Positions 49,255 through 58,675 of a stretch of 64,000 bases of DNA are shown here, piece after piece. The translations under genes and the position numbers were made by a program. A model generated the notes under the pieces. The model was not told where the DNA came from and ran no database searches. It was given only the letters and a program-made list of their open reading frames with translations. Location of the stretch: positions 62,001 through 126,000 of the forward strand of contig DUMB01000098.1 in NCBI GenBank assembly GCA_012840085.1. Reading direction: 5' to 3'. Positions within the stretch are counted from its first letter, which is position 1. Each line of letters opens with the position of its first letter. The DNA comes from Clostridiaceae bacterium (GTDB lineage Bacteria > Bacillota > Clostridia > Acetivibrionales > DUMB01).

Positions 49255-49554
49255 TTATTCCCTGAAACTGTAGTGTGGCATAAAATATGATGTTTTGTCC
49301 ACACCGTAGCTGTGAACGTGCCGTTCTGCAACATCGGTTACTCCGTAGTACATATGATAGTGCTTCCTGCCTACATATATAGCCGGACCGGTAGCAGATC
49401 TGTATCTGTGGTCATGACCGTCATCATAAGAAGTTGTTCCAGCCATGCGATGGGTATGACCCGGAATGTCAGGATCCCTGCTTGTGATTCCCCGATAATT
49501 GTGCCAATGACCGTCATTATATGAAGTTTTTCCTGCATAGTAATGAGAATGCAT
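49255..49554 (-). CDS. YmaF-like histidine-rich small protein
   Basis: MHSHYYAGKTSYNDGHWHNYRGITSRDPDIPGHTHRMAGTTSYDDGHDHRYRSATGPAIYVGRKHYHMYYGVTD; GGAGGTG upstream on the minus strand. Confidence 0.8.
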   Translation of the reverse strand: MHSHYYAGKTSYNDGHWHNYRGITSRDPDIPGHTHRMAGTTSYDDGHDHRYRSATGPAIYVGRKHYHMYYGVTDVAERHVHSYGVDKTSYFMPHYSFRE

Positions 49555-49598
49555 AGTTTACACCTCCAATACACTATATATTATGTAAACCGAACTGA

Positions 49599-49660
49599 TT
49601 TTGTGAATAAGATTGCTTTTTCTGTGAATAGTTTTACTGTTTCTGTGAATAGCTTTACAG
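49599..49660. repeat. Three ~21-bp tandem repeats upstream of the YmaF-like gene
   Basis: TTTTGTGAATAAGATTGCTT / TTTCTGTGAATAGTTTTACTG / TTTCTGTGAATAGCTTTACAG. Confidence 0.65.
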
Positions 49661-49828
49661 CATATTCTATTTAACCTTAATAATAAAAAAAGACGGAGAA
49701 TTATGATTATACGGATTCATTTTTGATAGTTGAGAACTGTTCTCATCAAAAAAATTTTAATGAAAACCTAATACAAATAACATTTGTGATTAAATTAAAA
49801 TTACATTAATGTTTATGTTTATATAACC

Positions 49829-50935
49829 CTAAAGAGGGCGGGTGGATTTGCGAATTATAAGCCTGGTCCCTATCTTAATATGAGTATAATCTCTCTGGTC
49901 AGAATTAATATTCTCTATCAGGAGATTTGCTGCCGTGCGGCCGATGTCGCTGAAAAATTGTTTGACAGTCGTTAGAGGAATCATAGCCTGGTTAATTATA
50001 TCTGAGTCATCAAACCCAACTATGGATACATCATCAGGAACACGGATTCCTGCCTGTTTAAGGGAATTCATTACATCCAGAGCGCAGCGGTCATTGGAAG
50101 CAGCAATTGCAGTAATTTTGCCGGTCTTTATATACGAAATAAGCCGTTCTATATCAGCATTATCATTTTTGAATAAATAATCGGGATTAGCCGAAAGTCC
50201 TTTTATGCTGAAAGCATCGCAATAGCCGCTATATCTTTCAGCCTCCGAACTAAGGTTAAAATACTGTGAAACGAATGCTATACCGGTATGATTCAATTCC
50301 AGTAAATGCATTACCGACGAAAAAGCTCCGTCATGATTGTTGCTGCCTACATAATTAACGGGGAACAGTGGTGTATACCTGTCAATAAGAACAAAAGGTA
50401 TATTGTTATTATGTAGATATTCATAACTTAGTATACTTTTTTCAGGATCTTTCGAGATGATAATAAATCCTTCTACGTGTTTTTCAATTAATTCTTTAAT
50501 AACCTGAAACTCATCTCTTTTGTCGTTATCAACATTTTCGATGATAAGTGAATACCCGTGCTCAAGTAAACAGTTTTGTATACTAAGCATAAACTGCATA
50601 TAGGCATTTTCGTTTATACTGAATCCTGAACATAAAAATACAACCAGTTTACTTGTCCGGTTTTCCTTTTGTGAGGCATGAGCTGAAACATAGCTTCCTT
50701 TTCCTTTAACCCTGTAAACAACACCGGAATTCACAAGTTCCGACATGGCTTTTCTCACGGTGATGTTGCTGACGCCAAACATATCGGAAAATTCCTTTTC
50801 ACTTGGAATCCTGTCACCGCTTTTTAAAGCCTTGCTGTTAATTTTATCAATTACATATTCTATTATCATTCTGTACTTAGGATTAAATGCCATACGACCT
50901 TCCCCATCGCTTTTGATTTCTATTGTATTATACAT
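49829..50935 (-). CDS. GntR-HTH plus LacI-type sensing domain transcriptional regulator
   Basis: N-terminal IIEYVIDKINSKALKSGDRIPSEKEFSDMFGVSNITVRKAMSELVNSGVVYRVKGKGSYV; C-terminal VPDDVSIVGFDDSDIINQAMIPLTTVKQ. Confidence 0.9.
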   Translation of the reverse strand: MYNTIEIKSDGEGRMAFNPKYRMIIEYVIDKINSKALKSGDRIPSEKEFSDMFGVSNITVRKAMSELVNSGVVYRVKGKGSYVSAHASQKENRTSKLVVFLCSGFSINENAYMQFMLSIQNCLLEHGYSLIIENVDNDKRDEFQVIKELIEKHVEGFIIISKDPEKSILSYEYLHNNNIPFVLIDRYTPLFPVNYVGSNNHDGAFSSVMHLLELNHTGIAFVSQYFNLSSEAERYSGYCDAFSIKGLSANPDYLFKNDNADIERLISYIKTGKITAIAASNDRCALDVMNSLKQAGIRVPDDVSIVGFDDSDIINQAMIPLTTVKQFFSDIGRTAANLLIENINSDQRDYTHIKIGTRLIIRKSTRPL

Positions 50936-50996
50936 TTACTGACTGTGTCAAAGCAATAGACAGTAATAGGATGTGGTTTCAACAGGTTAATTTAAT

Positions 50997-51259
50997 TAAG
51001 CCAAAATCTCAATAAGAATAGATACCAATAAGTTTAAATTCTAATAATCACGAATACTAATAAGCCTAAATCTCAGCAAGAACGAATACCAATAAGCCTA
51101 AATCCCGGTAAGCACAAACACTAATGAGCCTAAATCCCGGTATGCGCAAATACTAATAAGCACAGATCTTAATAAGCACAAATCCCAATAAGCATAAATT
51201 TTTACAAGCATAAATCTCTGTAAACATAAATTTCTATAAGTATAAAGCTCTATGAGCTC
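50997..51259. repeat. Degenerate tandem repeat array (~16/32-bp words)
   Basis: Recurring AATAAGCCTAAATC.. / GGTAAGCACAAACACT.. / AATAAGCACAAATCCC words. Confidence 0.7.
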
Positions 51260-51362
51260 AATTAGAATAATATATTTTTATTAAATAAAATCGCAAATTG
51301 TTGATAAATAAGTTATACTATATTTACATACTTAGTATAAAAATATATAATATTTATATAAC

Positions 51363-51474
51363 TTAACTTGTTGTGCCAGACAATGAGATAGCATTGTGGA
51401 GAGCTTTAGAGTCAGCTTTTATTAGTTCTTAAGCACTGAACTCCTGATATCGGAATGCCCGAACAACAAGTTAA
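51363..51474. repeat. Hairpin-rich palindromic-ended element, copy E2 (112 bp, reversed relative to E1)
   Basis: Ends TTAACTTGTTGT / ACAACAAGTTAA perfect. Reverse complement shares GCATTyCGATAkCAGGAGTTC and TGCTATCTCATT..CT.GCACAACAAGTTAA with 23829-24023. Confidence 0.7.
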
Positions 51475-51500
51475 ATTAAATAAATGGAGGTTGGGGGATA

Positions 51501-54182
51501 ATGCCTGACATAAAAAAGATTTATTATTTTGCGAGTACTCATTGGGACCGTGAATGGCATAAGACATTTCAGGGTTTCAGATTTGTCCTCGTAAGCAGAA
51601 TCAATGAAATAATTGATGTACTGGAAAAAGACCCGTCTTTTACAACCTTTATAATGGATGGCCAGACAATAGTATTAGAGGACTATTGTGAGATTGAGCC
51701 GGATAAAAAAGAAAAACTGATGAAGCTTATTAGAGACGGACGTATTGTAGTGGGACCTTGGTATACTATGCCGGATGAGTTCCTGGTGTCCGGAGAAAGC
51801 CTTATTCGCAATCTGATGATAGGCCATAGCCTGGCTGAGGCCTATGGTAGCAATGCCATGAAGTATGGATACATATGTGATATTTTCGGCCATATTGCTC
51901 AAATGCCTCAGATTCTTAATGGTTTCAACATTAAAGGTGCTCTGCTTGGAAGAGGAACAAACTATCATAATTGCCCTGCATATTTCATATGGGAATCCCC
52001 GGACGGCAGCAGGTGTATTACCTTCAAGGTGCCCGAGGAAATGGGATATGCTACATTCTGGTACGATGTATATGAACCTTACCAGTTTGGAAGAGATCCG
52101 GACAAGGAAAATATCATCAAGCGGGCTTGTACTTATGTTGATAAAGAGAGAAAGCGTTCGGATGTGCCATTTGTTATTTTAATGGATGGTATGGACCATG
52201 AGAGAATTCATGCACTGGCACCATGGGTGGCTTCCAGATTGTCTGAAATTTACGGGTGTCCTGTGGTATTTGAAAATATGGAGAACCTTGTCAAGGAATT
52301 AAACGAATATACAGATCAAATGCCGGTCAAAAGAGGAGAACTGAATGAGACCGCAAAGATGCCAAGTAATCACAATATGCTGATTACAAATACAGTATCC
52401 AGCAGATATGACCTTAAAAAAGAAAACGATACTTGCCAGATTCTGCTTGAGAAGTGGATGCTGCCCATGATGGCGGTTGGAGAGCTTAATGGTTTTGGTA
52501 TCCAAAAGACTTACACTGATATTGCCTACAAATATCTTATTAAATGCCATGCCCACGACTCTATTTGCGGCTGTTCAATAGATGCAGTACATAAAGATAT
52601 GCATTATCGTTTCCGTCAGGTAAAATCTATTGGAAATGAGGTTACAAATGCAGTTATCAGTCATCTGTCCAGGAATACATCAGACGATGAAACTTCAGAT
52701 ACACGTTTGCTGACCATATTTAACCCGCTGCCATATCCAAGGCATGAGACAATTTCTGTTACCATTGATTTTAACCAGAACTTTAAAACAAAGTTTAAGG
52801 AACTGGCAGGAAATGAAATTAAAAACGGATTTAAGCTCATTAACGAGAAAGGTGAGGAAGTACCCTACAATCTTACAAGTATTTCATATAACAGTTTTAC
52901 ATCAAGGCCAGGGTATTTCTTCCGTAATGAAGCGGATCTGTATACTATATCCTTTACAGCGGACCTTTCACCGATGGGTACGACTCAATACCTCATTGTT
53001 CCCTATGATAAGCCGGTACGTTATTTGAATGAGATGGCAACTTCTGATACTTCATGCGAGAATGAGTACATCCGCCTTAATATAAATTCAGATGGGACAA
53101 TAAATATACTGGACAAGGAAACAGGAAAAGAATATAAGAAATTATTAAGTTATATAGATGACGGTGAAATTGGTGACGGCTGGCATCATGCTGGTCTGGT
53201 GAATGACAGGGCTGTCAGCAGCCTTGGCAGCAGCTGTATTATTGAAAAAATTGATGATGGCCCTGCTGCATGTACATTCCGTGTGACCAATTACATGAAG
53301 GTACCTAAAAGAGTTATACGGAGCTTGCATGGAAATAATCGCTCTGATGAAATTGTTGAACTGAAAATTTCCTCTGAAATCACTTTAGCTGCCGCAAACA
53401 GGTGGGTGGATGTAAAGACAACTGTAGACAATGTTGCTCTGGACCACAGGCTCAGGCTTAAGATGCCAACAGGAATTGATACGGACGAATATTATGCGAG
53501 TCAAGCCTTCTGTTTTGTAAAAAGGAAAACAGGCTTTGACCGTAATACAGGCGAATGGAAGGAACCTTCCCTTGCAGAAAAGTCCTTTGAGAACATTGTT
53601 ATGAAGAGAGATAATAACGGTGACGGGCTTGCATTTATATCAGAAGCAGGGCTTCATGAATGTGCTGCATTGGATGATAAGGATGGCACAATATTAATTA
53701 CGCTTCTTCGTTCTTTCTCAAAAACATTTTTGACAGATGGCGAGCCTGACGGGCAGCTTCAGCAATTGCTGGAGTATAAGTATCGTCTGGTTCCCTTGAG
53801 ACCGTCAGACAGTTTTGCAGATATTGTGCGTTGCAAGGATTGCCTGCAAGCGGGAGTGCGTGCTGTGTCGAGCCGGGTGAAGGAAAGCGGTTTACCTTTG
53901 GAAAGAACCAGTGCTTTTTCACTCACGGGAGATAATGTAGTTTTGTCGCTGATAAAGAGACCTGAAAATCAGGAAAAGAGCAGCATTATTGTCCGTGTGT
54001 CCAATTATAATGATGACTGTTCAACAGCCTTACTCCGCTGCATGTATCCCATTGAGAAAGCTTATGAAACCAATTTGCTTGAAGAGAATTTAGCAACGGC
54101 AGTTTCTGATGGCGATACATTAAAAATCGAGCTTAAACCTTGGGAGATTAAGACTTATCGCATTATATTAAAGGGTTTGTGA
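51501..54182 (+). CDS. GH38 alpha-mannosidase 1
   Basis: YYFASTHWDREWHKTFQGFR; GYICDIFGHIAQMPQILNGFNIKGALLGRG; KCHAHDSICGCSIDAVHKDM. Confidence 0.9.
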   Translation: MPDIKKIYYFASTHWDREWHKTFQGFRFVLVSRINEIIDVLEKDPSFTTFIMDGQTIVLEDYCEIEPDKKEKLMKLIRDGRIVVGPWYTMPDEFLVSGESLIRNLMIGHSLAEAYGSNAMKYGYICDIFGHIAQMPQILNGFNIKGALLGRGTNYHNCPAYFIWESPDGSRCITFKVPEEMGYATFWYDVYEPYQFGRDPDKENIIKRACTYVDKERKRSDVPFVILMDGMDHERIHALAPWVASRLSEIYGCPVVFENMENLVKELNEYTDQMPVKRGELNETAKMPSNHNMLITNTVSSRYDLKKENDTCQILLEKWMLPMMAVGELNGFGIQKTYTDIAYKYLIKCHAHDSICGCSIDAVHKDMHYRFRQVKSIGNEVTNAVISHLSRNTSDDETSDTRLLTIFNPLPYPRHETISVTIDFNQNFKTKFKELAGNEIKNGFKLINEKGEEVPYNLTSISYNSFTSRPGYFFRNEADLYTISFTADLSPMGTTQYLIVPYDKPVRYLNEMATSDTSCENEYIRLNINSDGTINILDKETGKEYKKLLSYIDDGEIGDGWHHAGLVNDRAVSSLGSSCIIEKIDDGPAACTFRVTNYMKVPKRVIRSLHGNNRSDEIVELKISSEITLAAANRWVDVKTTVDNVALDHRLRLKMPTGIDTDEYYASQAFCFVKRKTGFDRNTGEWKEPSLAEKSFENIVMKRDNNGDGLAFISEAGLHECAALDDKDGTILITLLRSFSKTFLTDGEPDGQLQQLLEYKYRLVPLRPSDSFADIVRCKDCLQAGVRAVSSRVKESGLPLERTSAFSLTGDNVVLSLIKRPENQEKSSIIVRVSNYNDDCSTALLRCMYPIEKAYETNLLEENLATAVSDGDTLKIELKPWEIKTYRIILKGL

Positions 54183-54198
54183 TGAGGGGGATTAACAG

Positions 54199-55263
54199 GT
54201 GAGAAAAGTGCATAAGTATAACATTGTCAAGGACTATATTAAATCAAAAATAAAGAATGGGGAATTTCTTCCTGATGAAAAGATACCTAATGAGAGTGAA
54301 ATATCTGACATCCTGGGAGTTAGCAGCACTACTGTAAAAAAGGCCATGACAGAACTGGTGAACGAAGGGCTTATTTACCGCAAGAAAGGGAAGGGCAGCT
54401 ATGTAAGGAACATTAAAGACGCTCAGAAACTTTCCGCAAAAAATTTGGTGGTTCTCCTTTTGTCCACCCAGAATGTAAATGATAGTTCATTCACAAGAAT
54501 TATTCTTGGCATGCAGCGTTTTCTCACTTCAAAAGGTTATTCCCTTATTGTTGAGAACCCGAAGGACCCGCAAGAGGAGCTTCAAACAATTAATAAGCAT
54601 ATTGGTGGCAATATTGCTGGATTTATTATATATTCCAGCGACCCGCAGCAGTCAATTGACAATTATATTTATTTAAGAAGCATAGATATGCCCTTTGTGC
54701 TTTTAGACCGGGCAGTTGAATATTATCCGTCGAATTTTGTTGCTTGCAACAACCATGATGGTGCCTTTTCAGCAGTACAGTATTTAATTGAATTGCAGCA
54801 TAAGAGAATTGGCTTTGTTGCAGACAGGTTTTATCTTAGTTCAGAAAAGGAGAGATTCGACGGGTATTGTGATGCGATGAGGTTTGCTTCATTAGAAATT
54901 GATGATGATCTGCTGTTTTTGGACTCACCGGTGGACTACGACCGCCTGGAAAAGCAAATTAAAAACAGGAGCATAACCGCGCTGTTTGTGGTGAATGACC
55001 TGAAGGCATTGGAACTGATAAACGTACTTACCGACAGGGGAATACAAATTCCTGGTGATGTATCGGTAATGGGTTTCGATGATTATGAAAGCTCAAAGCT
55101 TGCGCATATCCCTCTGAGCACTGTCAGGCAGCATTTTGAGGAAGAAGGCTATTATTCTGCCAAAATTCTTTTAGAAGCGGCTGCCGGGACCGGAATACAA
55201 TATAATAGGGTATTGATTGGAACTCAGTTGGTGATACGTTCCTCAACAGCAATTTTAAGTTGA
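54199..55263 (+). CDS. GntR-HTH plus LacI-type sensing domain regulator (paralogue of 49829-50935)
   Basis: GTG start; IVKDYIKSKIKNGEFLPDEKIPNESEISDILGVSSTTVKKAMTELVNEGLIYRKKGKGSYV; IPGDVSVMGFDDYESSKLAHIPLSTVRQHFE. Confidence 0.9.
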   Translation: MRKVHKYNIVKDYIKSKIKNGEFLPDEKIPNESEISDILGVSSTTVKKAMTELVNEGLIYRKKGKGSYVRNIKDAQKLSAKNLVVLLLSTQNVNDSSFTRIILGMQRFLTSKGYSLIVENPKDPQEELQTINKHIGGNIAGFIIYSSDPQQSIDNYIYLRSIDMPFVLLDRAVEYYPSNFVACNNHDGAFSAVQYLIELQHKRIGFVADRFYLSSEKERFDGYCDAMRFASLEIDDDLLFLDSPVDYDRLEKQIKNRSITALFVVNDLKALELINVLTDRGIQIPGDVSVMGFDDYESSKLAHIPLSTVRQHFEEEGYYSAKILLEAAAGTGIQYNRVLIGTQLVIRSSTAILS

Positions 55264-55326
55264 AAAGCACGAAAAATGAAAATTTTACTTTAAAAATTTT
55301 TTCAAGAAAATATTACGTTAAATATG

Positions 55327-55519
55327 TTGCTTTGAGATACCAATTGGAAATACTACATTGAAAACTGCTTTGAAAATTGCTTTGAAGCATACTTTGAGAT
55401 ATTACTTTGAAATTGCTTTGAAGCATGCTTTGAGATATTACTTTGAAAATTGCTTTGAAATTGCTTTGAAGCATGCTTAAAACATTACTTTTTAATATTA
55501 CCTTTGAAAGGAGCTTTGA
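55327..55519. repeat. Degenerate tandem repeat running into the RBS of the second GH38 gene
   Basis: Repeated (A)CTTTGAAATTGCTTTGAAGCAT / CTTTGAGATATTA words; the last unit CCTTTGAAAGGAGCTTTGAAATG contains the RBS. Confidence 0.75.
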
Positions 55520-55520
55520 A

Positions 55521-58500
55521 ATGCTGAACGATTCTCAGTTGGACAGAACGATAAAAAAATTGGAAAGGCTTGAAGAAACTCTTTCAAAGCATAAATTTTC
55601 CACCATAGGGAATTTGGAAGTAAGCCGTTTTGAAACTATGGAACAGTATCATCAGGTACCTGATGATGCAAGCTTATATGTAAGTACCAAGCATGGTGAT
55701 ACCTGGGGTGGAGAAAGGTCATACTGCTGGTTCCGCGGTACCGCGCGTATACCTGAGGAATACAGCGGTAAAGCAGTTTATGTTCACCCGGTACTGGGAG
55801 GCTTTGAAGGATTTTTATGGGTAAATGGCATTCCGAAGGGTATTTTTACTACGAAACATTCCAATCAGATTACATCCCTTCATGAATATGGCCTGATAAC
55901 GAATAATGCTGAACCCGGTAAGGAATATGACATAGCTATTGAATTTTATGCAGGACATTATATACATGGAATGCACCCATTGGAAGAGAATGAGGTGCCG
56001 GATTTTACCTTTACTTTTGAACATATTTCCTTATGTGTAAAAAATCAGGATATTATTGATTTTATCTTTGATTTGCGGACACTTATCCAGTTGGCCAAGT
56101 CAATGGATAAATTCAGCTTCAGAAGAGCAGATGTATTGAATTGCCTTATAGAGGTTCATAAAACAGTATATTATTCAATTAACGACTTGCCGGAGAGTAC
56201 ATGGCGTACTGCACTTGCAAAAGCCAGAGAAATAATGAAACCGGTTTTGAGCGCTAAAAACTCCCAGTCTGCTCCAATAGCAGGCCTTATAGGGCATTCA
56301 CATATGGATACTGCATGGTTGTGGCCGCTTGAAGTCACCCTGAAAAAGTGCGCACGCACATATTCCAATCAGATAAGCCTGATGGAGCAGTATCCGGAAT
56401 ACCGGTTCATACAGAGCTCGGCCTATCATTCCGAAATGCTCAGACGCCACTATCCCAAGCTGTTTGAGATGATTCAGAGCAAAGTGGCTGAAGGAAGATA
56501 TGAACCTAATGGTGCTGTGTGGGTAGAATGTGACTGCAATATTACTTCGGGAGAGTTCATGATCCGTCAGATGTTGTGGGGGCAGAATTTTACACGCAAG
56601 TACTTTAACTTTACTTCCAACTGCTTGTGGATGCCTGACACATTTGGATATAGCGCCGCCATTCCTCAGATAATGAAGGGATGTCATGTAGACTATTTCC
56701 TGACAACCAAGCTGTCATGGAACGATACAAACAAGTTCCCTTACGAAGCCTTCTATTGGGAAGGAATAGACGGTACAAGGGTGTTTACGCACTTTAACTC
56801 AATTCACTGCTGGCCTGATGCTGAAACATTGATAAAATCTTTGGAAGGCCGGGACAGTGACAATTACATTCAGAATAAAAGGACAGTAAATAAGAGACTA
56901 GTTTCTTATGGCTTTGGCGATGGAGGCGGTGGCCCTCAATTTGAAATGCTTGAAGCCTCACGGCGTGTCCGGGATCTGGAAGGCTGCCCGAAGGCTGAGC
57001 ATGTAGTGGTAGGCCAGTTTATGAAAGATATGGAGAGGGAAGCTGTTAATCCTCCTTTGCATCAGGGAGAACTGTATCTGGAAATGCATCGCGGCACATT
57101 GACAAATATGCATAATATAAAACGAAACAACCGCAAAGCTGAATTACTGATACATGATTTGGAACTCTTGACTGTAAAGAAGGCTATAGCTGAGGGGAAA
57201 GCTGCGACAGATGAACACTTGAGGCCACTTGTGGAGACTCTGCTTGTAAACCAGTTCCATGATATATTGCCAGGCTCCAGCATTGCTGAGGTTCATGACC
57301 GGTCCTGCCGCGACATGTTTGAGTTGCTGAGAAAAGGAAAGGACATGATTCCGGAACTGGTGACGGTAAAAGCAGAAGATAATGTTATTACTGTTATAAA
57401 TACGCTTGGGTTTGAAAGAAATGAAATAATAAGAATTCCTGATATGGAAGGCATGGCACCTGTGGATGGCAGTCTGTCGGTACAACGGTATACGGATTTG
57501 CAGGGACGAAAGATGCTTTGCATCGGTCCTGTAAAACTACCGCCCATGGGCAGTATTGCAATTAAATTTGATAAAGAGAAATCACAACAAAAAGTTGAAG
57601 ATGATATCTTCTGTTATGACGGAAAAAAACTGACTACACCATTTGCTAAAGTTTCATTTGAGGACAACGGTACAATCGGCTCCTTCATTGATACCCGTGT
57701 CAACAGGGAGTTGCGAGGTAATGGGTACCCGCTTAATACTTTCCTCATAGCTGAAGACGTACCGGCATTATGGGACAACTGGGATGTTGACGCTGACATC
57801 CAGTTGAAGTTTGAGAATGCATCCAAATTGCTTGAGCGCCGGGTAATATCAACCGGTCCTCTTGAATTCAGGATTCGCAGCCGCTATCAGATATGCGAAG
57901 GTTCGTTTATAACACAGGATATGATCTTTTATGCTCATTCACCCCGTGTTGATTTTGAGACCATAATAGACTGGAATGCAAAACACAGATTCCTCAAGAC
58001 TGCTTTTGACACAACTGTTAAGAGCAACACTGCCCGCCATGAGATTCAGTTCGGATATTGTCAGAAGCCTACAACAAGGAATAATACTCTGGAGCAGGCT
58101 ATGTTTGAGGTACTCAACCACAAATATACTGACTTGTCCGAGCCAAGATATGGTATCTCGGTATTGAATGACTGTAAATATGGCGTGTCGGTAGAGGGTT
58201 CATCTATCAGATTGTCGCTTCACAAAGGTGGATGCAATCCTGATCCTCGCGGGGACATAGGCATTCATGAGTGCGTATATTCATTCTTGCCGCATATCGG
58301 CGGCTTTAAGGCTGAAAGCGTGGTTCATCCTGCATACTGCCTGAATGTTCCGCCAATTGTGATAAACGGCCGTGATGAAACTCCGTCCCTTGCAATGACA
58401 GATGCAGACAATATTATCATTGAGACGGTCAAACCCTGTGAAGATAATCAGAAGGCCTTTATCATCAGGTTGTATGAGGCTGAAGGAAGCTTTACCCACA

Positions 58501-58643
58501 GTACATTGAAGCTTGGGCTGCAGCCGCAGAGTGTTGAACTGACTGATATGCTGGAAGAGACGATAGAAAAGTTGCCGTGCAATAATGAAATACAGCTTAC
58601 TTTCCGTCCCTTTGAAATTAAAACAATTAAAGTAGGATATTAG
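55521..58643 (+). CDS. GH38 alpha-mannosidase 2
   Basis: GLIGHSHMDTAWLWPLEVTLKKCARTYSNQISLMEQYPEYRF; CLWMPDTFGYSAAIPQIMKGCHVDYFLTTKLSWNDTNKFPYEAFYWEGIDGTRVFTHF. AAAGGAG before ATG 55521; the ORF track starts at 55473. Confidence 0.93.
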   Translation: MLNDSQLDRTIKKLERLEETLSKHKFSTIGNLEVSRFETMEQYHQVPDDASLYVSTKHGDTWGGERSYCWFRGTARIPEEYSGKAVYVHPVLGGFEGFLWVNGIPKGIFTTKHSNQITSLHEYGLITNNAEPGKEYDIAIEFYAGHYIHGMHPLEENEVPDFTFTFEHISLCVKNQDIIDFIFDLRTLIQLAKSMDKFSFRRADVLNCLIEVHKTVYYSINDLPESTWRTALAKAREIMKPVLSAKNSQSAPIAGLIGHSHMDTAWLWPLEVTLKKCARTYSNQISLMEQYPEYRFIQSSAYHSEMLRRHYPKLFEMIQSKVAEGRYEPNGAVWVECDCNITSGEFMIRQMLWGQNFTRKYFNFTSNCLWMPDTFGYSAAIPQIMKGCHVDYFLTTKLSWNDTNKFPYEAFYWEGIDGTRVFTHFNSIHCWPDAETLIKSLEGRDSDNYIQNKRTVNKRLVSYGFGDGGGGPQFEMLEASRRVRDLEGCPKAEHVVVGQFMKDMEREAVNPPLHQGELYLEMHRGTLTNMHNIKRNNRKAELLIHDLELLTVKKAIAEGKAATDEHLRPLVETLLVNQFHDILPGSSIAEVHDRSCRDMFELLRKGKDMIPELVTVKAEDNVITVINTLGFERNEIIRIPDMEGMAPVDGSLSVQRYTDLQGRKMLCIGPVKLPPMGSIAIKFDKEKSQQKVEDDIFCYDGKKLTTPFAKVSFEDNGTIGSFIDTRVNRELRGNGYPLNTFLIAEDVPALWDNWDVDADIQLKFENASKLLERRVISTGPLEFRIRSRYQICEGSFITQDMIFYAHSPRVDFETIIDWNAKHRFLKTAFDTTVKSNTARHEIQFGYCQKPTTRNNTLEQAMFEVLNHKYTDLSEPRYGISVLNDCKYGVSVEGSSIRLSLHKGGCNPDPRGDIGIHECVYSFLPHIGGFKAESVVHPAYCLNVPPIVINGRDETPSLAMTDADNIIIETVKPCEDNQKAFIIRLYEAEGSFTHSTLKLGLQPQSVELTDMLEETIEKLPCNNEIQLTFRPFEIKTIKVGY

Positions 58644-58675
58644 AAAATAAATCTCATATTACAGGAGGATTAAGG

